A DNA stretch of 9,116 nucleotides from Cytophagia bacterium (GTDB taxonomy: Bacteria; Bacteroidota; Bacteroidia; Cytophagales; Cyclobacteriaceae): positions 1 through 9,116 of the forward strand of contig JABXIP010000031.1 of NCBI GenBank assembly GCA_013373005.1. The letters are read 5' to 3'. Shown here one piece after another: positions 1-6,583 of the stretch. Made by a program: the position numbers and the translations under genes. The notes beneath the pieces were generated by a model. That model was not told where the DNA came from. It saw only the letters and a program-made list of their open reading frames with translations, and searched no databases. Position 1 is the stretch's first letter, and the number at the start of each line of letters is the position of its first letter.

Positions 1-413
1 ACAACGACCGTTTCTTTACGGATGAGTTCACTCATGGTAAAAAGGCAGTCTTTGTTCAGTACAAAGTCCTGACTTCTTTTTTCAGGCATTTGAAGATGCA
101 GGCCCTTAGTGCCATGAATCATCATGTGATATGGTCTAAGGTGTGGAGCTAATTCTGAGATCATATCTCTAAAACCGGATGAAGGGATAACCGGAAAGAG
201 TACGTTACATTTTTGCGGCAAATCTTCCAGCCTGTTGGTCACTTCAACATTGTCTTCCAGTTTTTGGCCGGCAGAAATGCGAGTTTTTTCCATTTCCTCA
301 CAGGTTTGAGGATTTCTAGCATAGAGTAGCACATCTACATTTTTTGCCAGAATGTTGGCAACTGCGGTTCCGAAACTACCGGCACCAATAACTCCAACCA
401 ATTGATCAGACAT
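1..413 (-). CDS. gpsA: NAD(P)H-dependent glycerol-3-phosphate dehydrogenase, N-terminal part (runs off left edge)
   Basis: Cytosolic enzyme that reduces dihydroxyacetone phosphate to sn-glycerol-3-phosphate, the backbone for phospholipids. About 137 residues are visible; the C-terminal catalytic domain lies outside the window. Translation from the ATG at 413-411 begins MSDQLVGVIGAGSFGTAVAN, a Rossmann nucleotide-binding motif of the GpsA form GxGxFGTAxA (residues 10-18). It is followed by YARNP (31-35), where the cofactor ribose or phosphate is usually read, then VIPSSGFRDM (75-84), HGTKGL (100-105, with the conserved Lys of the family at 103), and MSELIRKET (127-135), matching the family's SE-I-R-E segment. 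The start overlaps the stop of the upstream acyltransferase gene by 8 bp (ATGTCTGA), indicating translational coupling. The partnership makes sense because GpsA makes the substrate of glycerol-3-phosphate acyltransferases. Nothing suggests decay. The identity is firm from the N-terminal motifs and the context. Confidence 0.93.
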   Translation of the reverse strand, partial: MSDQLVGVIGAGSFGTAVANILAKNVDVLLYARNPQTCEEMEKTRISAGQKLEDNVEVTNRLEDLPQKCNVLFPVIPSSGFRDMISELAPHLRPYHMMIHGTKGLHLQMPEKRSQDFVLNKDCLFTMSELIRKETVV

Positions 414-2109
414 ATTTTTCCAGATTATAGCCAGCTAGCCTATTGTGATAGTAGTACAGCAAGTTGAGGTCTTGTGTAGTAATATCACCTTTTTTATTCT
501 TAACCAATGGACGTTTGGAGTGGTACATGCCCACATTTTTAAGTCCATGGTTAATGATCTTATCTGCCTCCCCGGTCAAATATGGGGAAACGCCAATCTC
601 ACCAGCATTGTACATGCGGTGAACCTTTGCCAAAACACTTTCGAAGGAGGTTCTGAACTCTTCATATGGAATGAACAGATCTTCTTCCGGCAATCTGAGT
701 AGGTTATATAAATCTAGTTTTTTGAATTGTCTCTGGAATATAACGAAGGCAGTAAAGGCCACTAGATGGCTGGCGAATACCTTGTTAATTCTATGGTATT
801 CCTCAACTATTCTTTCACTCAACATTCGAGTGTACTCATCCTCACGCTGTTGGTTAGAAGAAATAATTCTTCCATCCTGAGTAAAATATTCCTGGGTGTC
901 TATTACTCTTCCACTCTTGTCGAAACTTTGCCCCTGATCATCTACATAGTTGCCAAGCACATCCATGGCGCGCCCAATAGAAACAGAGATGTCGGAGCCC
1001 TTGGTAAAGAATTTTAGGAGGAAAGCAGAGATTTTATAGGAAGTAGAATACTCGTCATTTTCAACATAATACCTTTCCTGGCCCTGAAGTTTGAGGTATT
1101 GCCTGATCAAACTTGGGGCTTCCAGCACAAAGTTGTAGTTGAGGGTAACAGGGACTACGAAAATCTTCTCAAGTGCATCTCGCTTGCCCTTTTGGTAGTT
1201 GATGCGTTGTGCTTCAATGGCAGTACTGAGCAAGCCCAGCTTCAATCTCTTTTCAATCTGACCCGACCTGGACCTGGTGCCGCCAGGAAAGAACAAACTA
1301 TGACAACCCTTCTGAATGGCGAGACTGGAATAGGTTTTTAGGGTTTCCAGGTATAATAAATTCTTTTTCCTTCGGTCTACCTTGTAAGCGCCAAGGCTAT
1401 TCATAAAGTAGGCGAAGATCTTGATGTTAAATAGGTTAAGTCCGGCTCCATAGATAAAGGCCGGAAGGCCCAAGGCATTGATTACCCAGCCGATAAGAAT
1501 GGAATCGAGGTTACTGAAGTGGGTTGGCACCATAATGATGGTGCCCTTTTTCGCCAGGGTTCTAATCTGGTCTACTTCGCCAGTAATATGAATTTTATCT
1601 TGAAGGGTATATTGGGTACTGAAGATCGACCAGAAGCCTCTTGCTCTAGAGGCATTCAATAAGCGTGCAAAGCCAAAGGTGACCATAGATCTGGCCATTC
1701 TATAACGAGACTTCTTAAAGTTACCCGCAATTTCATTGGCATATCGACTTACAAAGTCGATTAGAATCTTATCCAGAATTTCGTTTTTCTCTTCCTCTTG
1801 GTCTGATTTGGAAATATCTACAAGACGCTCTTTTACCGAATTCAGAAATGCCTGTTCATCTGGTGGATCGACCGCCCAGGGGTTTCTTTTTATACGAAGC
1901 TTTTCACGGTATAAAGTAGTTTCTATTTCTTCGATCAGAGCATCTCTAGATCTATTTTGAGCCTTGATTCTTCTGATACTCTCTTCTGCAACCTCCTTAA
2001 TGAAGGCGTCTCTGTTTCTGCTCAGCTCAACAACCGGCCATTCATCTATTCCGCCAGGAAGTACCTGCTCAAACTTTTGTTTTTTGTAGTCTTTTGAGAT
2101 GGGTTGCAT
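406..2109 (-). CDS. Large glycerophosphate acyltransferase-like protein (PlsB/PlsC superfamily)
   Basis: A 567-aa protein with the acyltransferase core in the middle. Motif I is H197-FSNL-D202 (HX4D, catalytic His/Asp) inside VPTHFSNLD. Motif II is GAYKVDRR (240-247). Motif III is FFPGGTRSRSG (273-283), and motif IV is VVPVTLNYN (318-326). The family acylates glycerol-3-phosphate or lysophosphatidate at the membrane. The size, about twice that of PlsC, the long N-terminal region (about 160 residues, charged and mostly helical-looking) and a C-terminal region of about 200 residues resemble PlsB-type enzymes. Adjacency to gpsA favours glycerol-3-phosphate as acceptor, but that is inference. One oddity: the Glu normally found in motif III (FPEGTR in PlsC, EGGRSR in PlsB) is Gly276 here. 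No obvious transmembrane segment or signal peptide stands out, so membrane association may be peripheral. The gene lies 28 bp after the bioF stop and overlaps gpsA by 8 bp. A lysophosphatidate acyltransferase role is the main alternative. Confidence 0.85.
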   Translation of the reverse strand: MQPISKDYKKQKFEQVLPGGIDEWPVVELSRNRDAFIKEVAEESIRRIKAQNRSRDALIEEIETTLYREKLRIKRNPWAVDPPDEQAFLNSVKERLVDISKSDQEEEKNEILDKILIDFVSRYANEIAGNFKKSRYRMARSMVTFGFARLLNASRARGFWSIFSTQYTLQDKIHITGEVDQIRTLAKKGTIIMVPTHFSNLDSILIGWVINALGLPAFIYGAGLNLFNIKIFAYFMNSLGAYKVDRRKKNLLYLETLKTYSSLAIQKGCHSLFFPGGTRSRSGQIEKRLKLGLLSTAIEAQRINYQKGKRDALEKIFVVPVTLNYNFVLEAPSLIRQYLKLQGQERYYVENDEYSTSYKISAFLLKFFTKGSDISVSIGRAMDVLGNYVDDQGQSFDKSGRVIDTQEYFTQDGRIISSNQQREDEYTRMLSERIVEEYHRINKVFASHLVAFTAFVIFQRQFKKLDLYNLLRLPEEDLFIPYEEFRTSFESVLAKVHRMYNAGEIGVSPYLTGEADKIINHGLKNVGMYHSKRPLVKNKKGDITTQDLNLLYYYHNRLAGYNLEKYV

Positions 2110-2137
2110 TCAGTATTGGTCACCGGCTTTCTACAGG

Positions 2138-3244
2138 CTATTGCCCCAAGTGCCGTTTCAATTGGTCACAAAGTAATATAATTTCTTCTTCAGAATTGAA
2201 GCTATGCAAGCAAATCCTCAAACGTTCTGTGCCTTCTTTTACAGTCGGGCTTAAAATTGGCCGAACGTCATAGCCTGCAACTTGCAATTCAGTAGCTAGT
2301 GCTTTGGTCTTATCGTTTCCTCCAATCAGTACTGATTTTATGGGCGATGGTGTTGAGAATTCAGCCAATTGCTGATTAAAGAGCTTAGATTTTGAAAGTA
2401 CATTAAGCTGAAGGCTAGGGTGAGTTTTTAAGTAGTCAAAAGCACACTGAATAGAAATAAGTTCGAAGGCTGAAGGTGCTGTTGTATATATGAATGGTCT
2501 GGAAAAATTAATAAGGAAGTCTTTGGCTGATTGACTGCTAGCCACTGCTGCTCCGTGAATACCCATGCCTTTACCAAAGGTGTAGACTACAGCAAAAACT
2601 GAATTATTTAAACCTAACTCATTGACCAGTCCTGCTCCGGCTTCTCCCCAAACCCCTGTGCTATGGGCTTCGTCTACTATTAATCTCGCATTGTATGATT
2701 GGCATAATTCAGACAATTCTCCCAAAGGAGCCATATCTCCATCCATTGAGTAAACGGATTCACAAGCTACATATGCCTGACCTTCTGCAGTCCTCAATTT
2801 TCGTTCAAGGTCTTCCAGGTTATTATGGAGGAATGGAATTCGCTTGGCCAGACTTAGTCGGCAGCCATCTTTTATACAGGCATGCGATAATTCATCATAG
2901 ATAATAGTATCGCCTCTTTGAGGAATGGATGAGAAAATGGCCAGATTGGCCATATAACCTGAGTTGAAAACCAGACAAGCAGGAAATCTGAATTTTTCTG
3001 AAAGGTATTCTTCAGTCTTTTGAATAAGTGTGCTGTTGCCGGTGATCAAACGTGAGCCGGTCGAGCCATTCAGATACTTACCTGATTCGTATTCCTTTAG
3101 AATCAGCTTCTTAAGTTTTTCAGACCTCGCAAGGCCGAGGTAATCATTAGAAGAAAAGTCCAGCAAATAGGTATTGCTCTCCTTTAAAACTCTTAGAGAA
3201 TTCTTCTTTCTTCTTTCTTCCAGCTTTTGTTCCAATGAGTCCAT
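2138..3244 (-). CDS. bioF: 8-amino-7-oxononanoate synthase (alpha-oxoamine synthase family)
   Basis: PLP enzyme expected to condense pimeloyl thioester with alanine in biotin synthesis. I place the start at the ATG at 3244-3242 (368 aa, MDSLEQKLEERRKKN), not at the GTG 51 bp upstream at 3295. The upstream codons lie across a promoter-like TATTTTTG (3276-3269), and the longer N-terminus looks unlike the family. Counted from the chosen start, the sequence shows FSSNDYLGL (30-38), GSTGSRLITGN (60-70), SHAC (120-123, the His that stacks on PLP), DEAHSTGV (191-198, Asp and His for cofactor binding) and TFGKGMGIHGA, with the Schiff-base Lys at 225. Near the C-terminus are VRPILSPTV and ERLRICLHSF. 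GSTGSRLITGN fits BioF better than serine palmitoyltransferase, which also belongs to this family. No other bio gene is visible. It leads an apparent operon with the acyltransferase and gpsA, so a lipid role cannot be fully excluded. Confidence 0.87.
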   Translation of the reverse strand: MDSLEQKLEERRKKNSLRVLKESNTYLLDFSSNDYLGLARSEKLKKLILKEYESGKYLNGSTGSRLITGNSTLIQKTEEYLSEKFRFPACLVFNSGYMANLAIFSSIPQRGDTIIYDELSHACIKDGCRLSLAKRIPFLHNNLEDLERKLRTAEGQAYVACESVYSMDGDMAPLGELSELCQSYNARLIVDEAHSTGVWGEAGAGLVNELGLNNSVFAVVYTFGKGMGIHGAAVASSQSAKDFLINFSRPFIYTTAPSAFELISIQCAFDYLKTHPSLQLNVLSKSKLFNQQLAEFSTPSPIKSVLIGGNDKTKALATELQVAGYDVRPILSPTVKEGTERLRICLHSFNSEEEIILLCDQLKRHLGQ

Positions 3245-3261
3245 TTGCGAGCAAAGGGTAG

Positions 3262-3296
3262 CGCGACACAAAAATAATTGCCACTTTTGCCCCAAT
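3262..3296 (-). promoter_or_regulatory. Predicted Bacteroidota-type promoter for the bioF operon
   Basis: On the minus strand, TATTTTTG (3276-3269) matches the TAnnTTTG -7 consensus of Bacteroidota primary sigma factor promoters exactly. An ATTG (3296-3293) sits 16 bp upstream as a weak -33 element, slightly closer than the usual 17-23 bp. Transcription would begin near 3264-3262, about 20 nt before the ATG at 3244, which supports that shorter start. The site falls in the divergent gap between bioF and the lpxR-like gene. Confidence 0.5.
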
Positions 3297-3306
3297 CTAA
3301 TAATAC

Positions 3307-4287
3307 ATGAGGTTTCTTAAAGCGTTTGCTGTAGCAACTTTTTTCTTTTCTTTCAATCTGAGCGCTCAGACGGAATATCGTAATCAGGAGTTGTCTATTG
3401 CTAATGACAATGATGTCTATCTATTTCTCAACATTGATCGGTATTATTCGAATGGCCTTTTTCTGAACTATCGTTTTGTGCCAAATAGTTATTTCGGAGA
3501 TACAACACGCGCCAAGCGTATCTACGATTTAGGACTAATCCAAAAATATTGGACCCCACAGAATGTGACATTAGAAGATCCTGAAGATTATGATCGTCCT
3601 TATGCAGGGCTCCTCACCCTATCATTAAGAACAGCAGTTTTTCCGAAGAATGATAGAAGGTTATCTTATGGTCTTGAACTCGGTGTCATTGGAAAGCCCT
3701 CAGGAGCACAGGCTTTTCAGGAGTGGTATCACGAGAAATTTGGCTTTCCTCAACCAGTGGGATGGGATTATCAGGTGCCTAATGGGTTGGTTCTGGATTT
3801 GAAAATGGAATACAACCGACAATTTTTTCTTGTCCCGAGCAAGCTAGATTTAATCACCAGTAGTTCTGCTTCATTGGGTACTGGTTTTATCAATGCCATG
3901 CAGAGAGTAGATCTAAGATTCGGCAGGTTGGGTAATATAAACAATAGTGCCTTGTTTAATTCATTGATTGGTTCTGGTAGTGAAAAACTGGAGACTCATA
4001 ACTATTTCTTTATAGGCTACGGGTTAGAGGTTGTTGGACACAATACTACCATTCAAGGTCATCTCTTTGGTAATAATGACTATCCATATTCGGAGGATAT
4101 CCTTCCTTTAGTTAGACATTTGAGAATTGGTTTTGCTACTAGTTCTAAAACCACAACCTTTAGGCTCACCTATAACTGGTTAAGTAGAGAGGTGGATCAA
4201 TGGGCTGCAGGTAGACATGCATACATTGGAATGCAGATTGACTATAGAATTCAGCCTGGAAAGTCTAGCTCTTCAAGAAGTCAATAG
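3307..4287 (+). CDS. lpxR: LpxR-like outer-membrane lipid A deacylase (DUF2219 family)
   Basis: A 326-aa exported protein of the LpxR/DUF2219 family, outer-membrane beta-barrels. Characterised LpxR is a calcium-dependent hydrolase that removes the 3'-acyloxyacyl group of lipid A. A signal peptide is clear: MRFLKAFAV, a hydrophobic Phe-rich stretch, then a likely cut after LSA at residue 20. Family signatures are NDNDVYLF (33-40), DRYYSNG (44-50), DRPYAG (96-101, the most diagnostic) and GVIGKPSGAQAFQEWYH (126-142). The Asn35/Asp36 pair, Ser48 and His142 are the probable counterparts of the Asn-Asp, hydroxyl residue and His of the known active site. Alternating aromatic and polar strands continue to YIGMQIDYRIQ, consistent with a barrel closing near the C-terminus, although a short Ser-rich tail follows. 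The 3' end overlaps the convergent hydrolase by 23 bp. The gene appears to be monocistronic. The family assignment is strong; the substrate position is inferred. Confidence 0.85.
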   Translation: MRFLKAFAVATFFFSFNLSAQTEYRNQELSIANDNDVYLFLNIDRYYSNGLFLNYRFVPNSYFGDTTRAKRIYDLGLIQKYWTPQNVTLEDPEDYDRPYAGLLTLSLRTAVFPKNDRRLSYGLELGVIGKPSGAQAFQEWYHEKFGFPQPVGWDYQVPNGLVLDLKMEYNRQFFLVPSKLDLITSSSASLGTGFINAMQRVDLRFGRLGNINNSALFNSLIGSGSEKLETHNYFFIGYGLEVVGHNTTIQGHLFGNNDYPYSEDILPLVRHLRIGFATSSKTTTFRLTYNWLSREVDQWAAGRHAYIGMQIDYRIQPGKSSSSRSQ

Positions 4288-5116
4288 TTCTTTCTACAGC
4301 ATTGGCTAAATCCTTCGGGAGCTTAGAATCAGCGAAAGGGTGTTTTGCTCCAAAGGTATGACTGGCTTGTTCAATAATATGAAGGTTTGCATCGGGCTTC
4401 CACTGCTTGAGTTGAAAAGCTGCATTGATATTTACTGTTTCATCGTTTGTTCCATGAACAATAAGCATAGGTTGTGATACTTTCTCTATGGCTTTTTCAA
4501 TCACGAACCTTCCTTCATTCTTTAAGAAGTCTTCTACAAACTGATAGTACATGGGGAAATTCTCACCGGTTAGTGAATTTTTCACATAGATAACCCCATG
4601 GGTTTTCCAGTACATTAATTCGGCAGGAGAGAAGTACGAGGCAAAGTCATAAACAGAAGCCCAGGTAACCAGTTTCTTGATTCGGCTATCCTCAGAAGAT
4701 TTAATGATTGAAATACCTCCACCTCGGCTATGTCCTATTAAATAGATGTTATCCGGATCGATTTGGTACTCTTTGGTAGTGTCTTCCTGACTAAGGTGAT
4801 CAAGCAGGCGATCCAGGTCTTCGAGCTCTTTGCTGAAACTGTTGTGTCCGAATGCCTCAAGGTCATGAATTTCATCGAGCTTGTTGGGTGCAGTGCCATT
4901 AAAGGAGAAATTGAGCTTGCATAAACAAAAGCCTTCCGTTGCTATTTGGTCGGCCATTATTGGCCAAGGTCCCCAATCCTTAAAGCCTTTGAAGCCATGG
5001 GCAAGAATGACCAGTGGTTTTGAAACTTGGTTGTCGCAAAATGTGATGTCTGCGGTGATCGGTTTTTGAGGACTTTCACCACGAATGATCAATTCTTTTT
5101 TTGTCAGTTGATGCAC
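4265..5116 (-). CDS. Alpha/beta hydrolase (dienelactone-hydrolase / serine-peptidase-like fold)
   Basis: A 283-aa single-domain protein with no signal peptide, so probably cytosolic. It has the alpha/beta hydrolase elements in order: LAHGFKGFK (38-46, strand plus oxyanion-hole segment), the nucleophile elbow GHSRGGG with Ser130 (128-134), an acid in VHGTNDETV with Asp225 (220-228), and the catalytic His253 in ASHTFGA (251-257). Between Ser130 and Asp225 is a cap-like insertion rich in Tyr and Phe. The substrate cannot be read from sequence; an esterase or acyl-peptide-type hydrolase is plausible. The start is a GTG at 5116-5114. An in-frame TAA eight codons upstream rules out an extension, and the next internal Met (54) would remove the first core strand. 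The gene converges on the lpxR-like gene with a 23-bp 3' overlap and diverges from the polyprenyl synthase gene. Function beyond fold and triad is unknown. Confidence 0.85.
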   Translation of the reverse strand: MHQLTKKELIIRGESPQKPITADITFCDNQVSKPLVILAHGFKGFKDWGPWPIMADQIATEGFCLCKLNFSFNGTAPNKLDEIHDLEAFGHNSFSKELEDLDRLLDHLSQEDTTKEYQIDPDNIYLIGHSRGGGISIIKSSEDSRIKKLVTWASVYDFASYFSPAELMYWKTHGVIYVKNSLTGENFPMYYQFVEDFLKNEGRFVIEKAIEKVSQPMLIVHGTNDETVNINAAFQLKQWKPDANLHIIEQASHTFGAKHPFADSKLPKDLANAVERTIDFLKS

Positions 5117-5190
5117 CTTGTTTTCTCGAATTTGCTGTTATGTTTTTGAGGTTGCTAGTTTAACTATTATCATTGTACCACTCAAGTAAA

Positions 5191-6165
5191 ATGACCCTTC
5201 AACTTAAAGAAATACAGGCTCCCATAGCCTCCGAAATGGTCGATTTCGAGGAGAAATTCAGGTCATTTATGACGAGCAAGGTCTTCCTTCTCGATAAAAT
5301 CATGAGTTACATCGTGAAGAGAAAGGGGAAGCAAATGCGACCTATGTTCGTTTTTCTGTCGGCCGGTACTTCAGGGGAAATAGCTGATAGAACCTATCGG
5401 GGTGCATCGCTTATAGAGCTTCTGCATACAGCTACTTTGGTTCATGACGATGTAGTTGATGATTCTAACTTTAGAAGGGGCTTCTTCTCCATTAATGCGC
5501 TTTGGAAGAATAAGATTGCTGTTTTGGTCGGTGACTATTTGCTTTCACGTGGGCTACTGCTTTCGGTAGATCATGAAGATTTCGACCTACTAAAGATTGT
5601 TTCTGAGGCTGTTCGTGAAATGTCTGAAGGTGAGTTGTTGCAAATGGCAAAGGCTCGAAATCTGGACATTACCGAAGAGATTTACTACGATGTTATTCGT
5701 CAGAAAACAGCTTCGCTCATTGCTTCTTGTTGCGCTGTTGGGGCTGCTTCTTCAGGTGCCGATAAGGAGACAATCCTTAAAATGAAGGAGTTTGGCCTTA
5801 ACGTAGGAATGGCTTTCCAGATCAAAGACGACCTATTCGATTATGGCACTAGCGAGATTGGTAAGCCACTTGGAATAGATATTAAAGAGAAGAAAATGAC
5901 TCTTCCATTGATCTACGCCTTATCCAAGGCAAGTTCTGCTGACAAAAGAAGGATCAAGAGGATAGTCAAGAGCAACCGACAGACCAACAAGAAGGTACAG
6001 GAAGTAATAGATTATGTAAAGGCCTCAGGAGGAATAGAGTATGCCAAAGAGGTGATGAATAGTTATTATGAGAAGTCCAGAAATCTACTTTTGGAATTCC
6101 CTGAATCTCAATACCGCCAAAGCCTTTTGGATCTTGTTCAGTTTACTATAGAGCGTACTAAATGA
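5191..6165 (+). CDS. trans-Polyprenyl diphosphate synthase (polyprenyl synthetase family)
   Basis: A 324-aa cytosolic prenyltransferase that adds isopentenyl diphosphate units to an allylic primer, giving an all-trans polyprenyl chain, most likely the menaquinone side chain in this group (inference). The first Asp-rich motif is DDVVDD (86-91) in LLHTATLVHDDVVDD; the second is FQIKDDLFDY (209-218, Asp213/214/217). KGKQMRP (45-51) binds isopentenyl diphosphate, and GDYLLSRG (114-121) and KTASL (172-176) are further conserved blocks. The length fits IspB-type long-chain synthases, though chain length is not certain because it depends on pocket residues before the first motif. I choose ATG 5191. 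A TTG at 5173 would add six residues (MYHSSK) with no family support. The stop is TGA immediately followed in frame by TAA, and then a strong hairpin. The gene stands alone on its strand, divergent from the hydrolase. Confidence 0.92.
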   Translation: MTLQLKEIQAPIASEMVDFEEKFRSFMTSKVFLLDKIMSYIVKRKGKQMRPMFVFLSAGTSGEIADRTYRGASLIELLHTATLVHDDVVDDSNFRRGFFSINALWKNKIAVLVGDYLLSRGLLLSVDHEDFDLLKIVSEAVREMSEGELLQMAKARNLDITEEIYYDVIRQKTASLIASCCAVGAASSGADKETILKMKEFGLNVGMAFQIKDDLFDYGTSEIGKPLGIDIKEKKMTLPLIYALSKASSADKRRIKRIVKSNRQTNKKVQEVIDYVKASGGIEYAKEVMNSYYEKSRNLLLEFPESQYRQSLLDLVQFTIERTK

Positions 6166-6197
6166 TAACACCCGATGCTTTTGTGCAACGGGTGTTA
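6166..6197 (+). terminator. Strong hairpin directly after the polyprenyl synthase stop; probable transcript end
   Basis: TAACACCCG (6166-6174) pairs perfectly with CGGGTGTTA (6189-6197), a 9-bp stem. Past one A/A mismatch, TGC/GCA (6176-6178 with 6185-6187) extends it to a 6-nt TTTTGT loop. The hairpin begins on the second in-frame stop (TAA). There is no T-run after it (CTTCGTTAG), so it is not a textbook intrinsic terminator. It may act as a terminator or as a 3'-end protecting structure. Confidence 0.6.
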
Positions 6198-6539
6198 CTT
6201 CGTTAGTAGTTAAGTATTTGTACTTAGTAAGTATGATAAGTGTCAGTCTCTCATCACTTATAAAACAACTCTATTGAGTATGCACCTTATCTTCAGAAAA
6301 CCTGCTTTTCATCAGAGTTGAGTTCTACCTCTTCTCTAATCTTTACCGCTGATCTTAATTATCTGGGGAAACCTCCCACCATACTCCACTTTTTAATCTT
6401 ACGTCTTCCTTTAAAATCACATGGTGCTTTAAATAATTGATAATCAGTGCTTAAAATGATTTTGCCTTAAGAGAAGAAATGCATCGTTTTTCTGCGATTA
6501 CAGCGAAATTTCAAAGATTTTTCTCTATTTTAAGCTAAA
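6198..6539. other. Gene-free AT-rich stretch between the polyprenyl synthase and mraZ
   Basis: No open reading frame with recognisable coding character is seen on either strand, and no tRNA-like T-loop or acceptor pairing is visible. The left part (6211-6261) carries inverted repeats listed separately. The middle (about 6262-6440) is pyrimidine-rich on the + strand, without clear structure. The right part leads into the MraZ operator array. A small RNA or a distal promoter could lie here, but nothing in the sequence proves one. Confidence 0.6.
6211..6261. repeat. Cluster of TAAGT/ACTTA inverted repeats
   Basis: TAAGTA (6211-6216) and TACTTA (6221-6226) form a perfect 6-bp hairpin with a TTTG loop. 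TACTTA could instead pair with the next TAAGTA (6228-6233), but the one-base gap between them is too short for a hairpin loop, so this reads better as a double-strand palindrome (ACTTAGTAAGT). Further on, ATAAGTG (6236-6242) pairs with CACTTAT (6255-6261) around a 12-nt loop and is followed by AAAA. The same five-base word therefore appears five times in about 50 bp in both orientations. It could be a protein-binding site cluster or an RNA structure past the preceding terminator hairpin. The role is unknown. Confidence 0.55.
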
Positions 6540-6575
6540 GTGGGAAAAAAGGGAAAAAAGTGGGGAGAAGTGGAA
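6540..6575 (+). promoter_or_regulatory. Predicted MraZ operator: GGG boxes at about 10-bp period
   Basis: A nearly pure purine tract upstream of mraZ carries TGGGA (6541), AGGGA (6550), TGGGG (6561) and a degenerate TGGAA (6571), separated by A-rich spacers. Box-to-box distances are 9, 11 and 10 bp, so all face one side of the helix. Known MraZ operators are TGGGN boxes with 5-bp spacers just upstream of mraZ, so this is the expected autoregulatory site. It ends 8 bp before the -7 element, covering the -33 region, which fits repression by blocking polymerase. Confidence 0.72.
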
Positions 6576-6583
6576 TGTTTTTC

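Noticed and set aside
445..1341. Several + strand ORFs of 69-85 codons antisense to the acyltransferase gene
   Set aside because: They mirror a well-supported minus-strand gene with intact motifs, have no recognisable domains, and overlap each other in different frames.
3282..3289. CACTTTTG as a -7 element for the lpxR-like gene
   Set aside because: It differs from TAnnTTTG at the first base and has no -33 element at the right distance; the next TTTG is 34 bp upstream.
5131..5163. Possible promoter for the polyprenyl synthase (TTTG at 5131-5134, TAGTTTAA at 5156-5163, 21-bp gap)
   Set aside because: The -7 element matches the consensus at only part of its positions, so it is too weak to list as a feature.
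5173..5190. TTG start giving the polyprenyl synthase six extra residues
   Set aside because: The ATG at 5191 gives a normal family N-terminus, and the extra residues show no family similarity.
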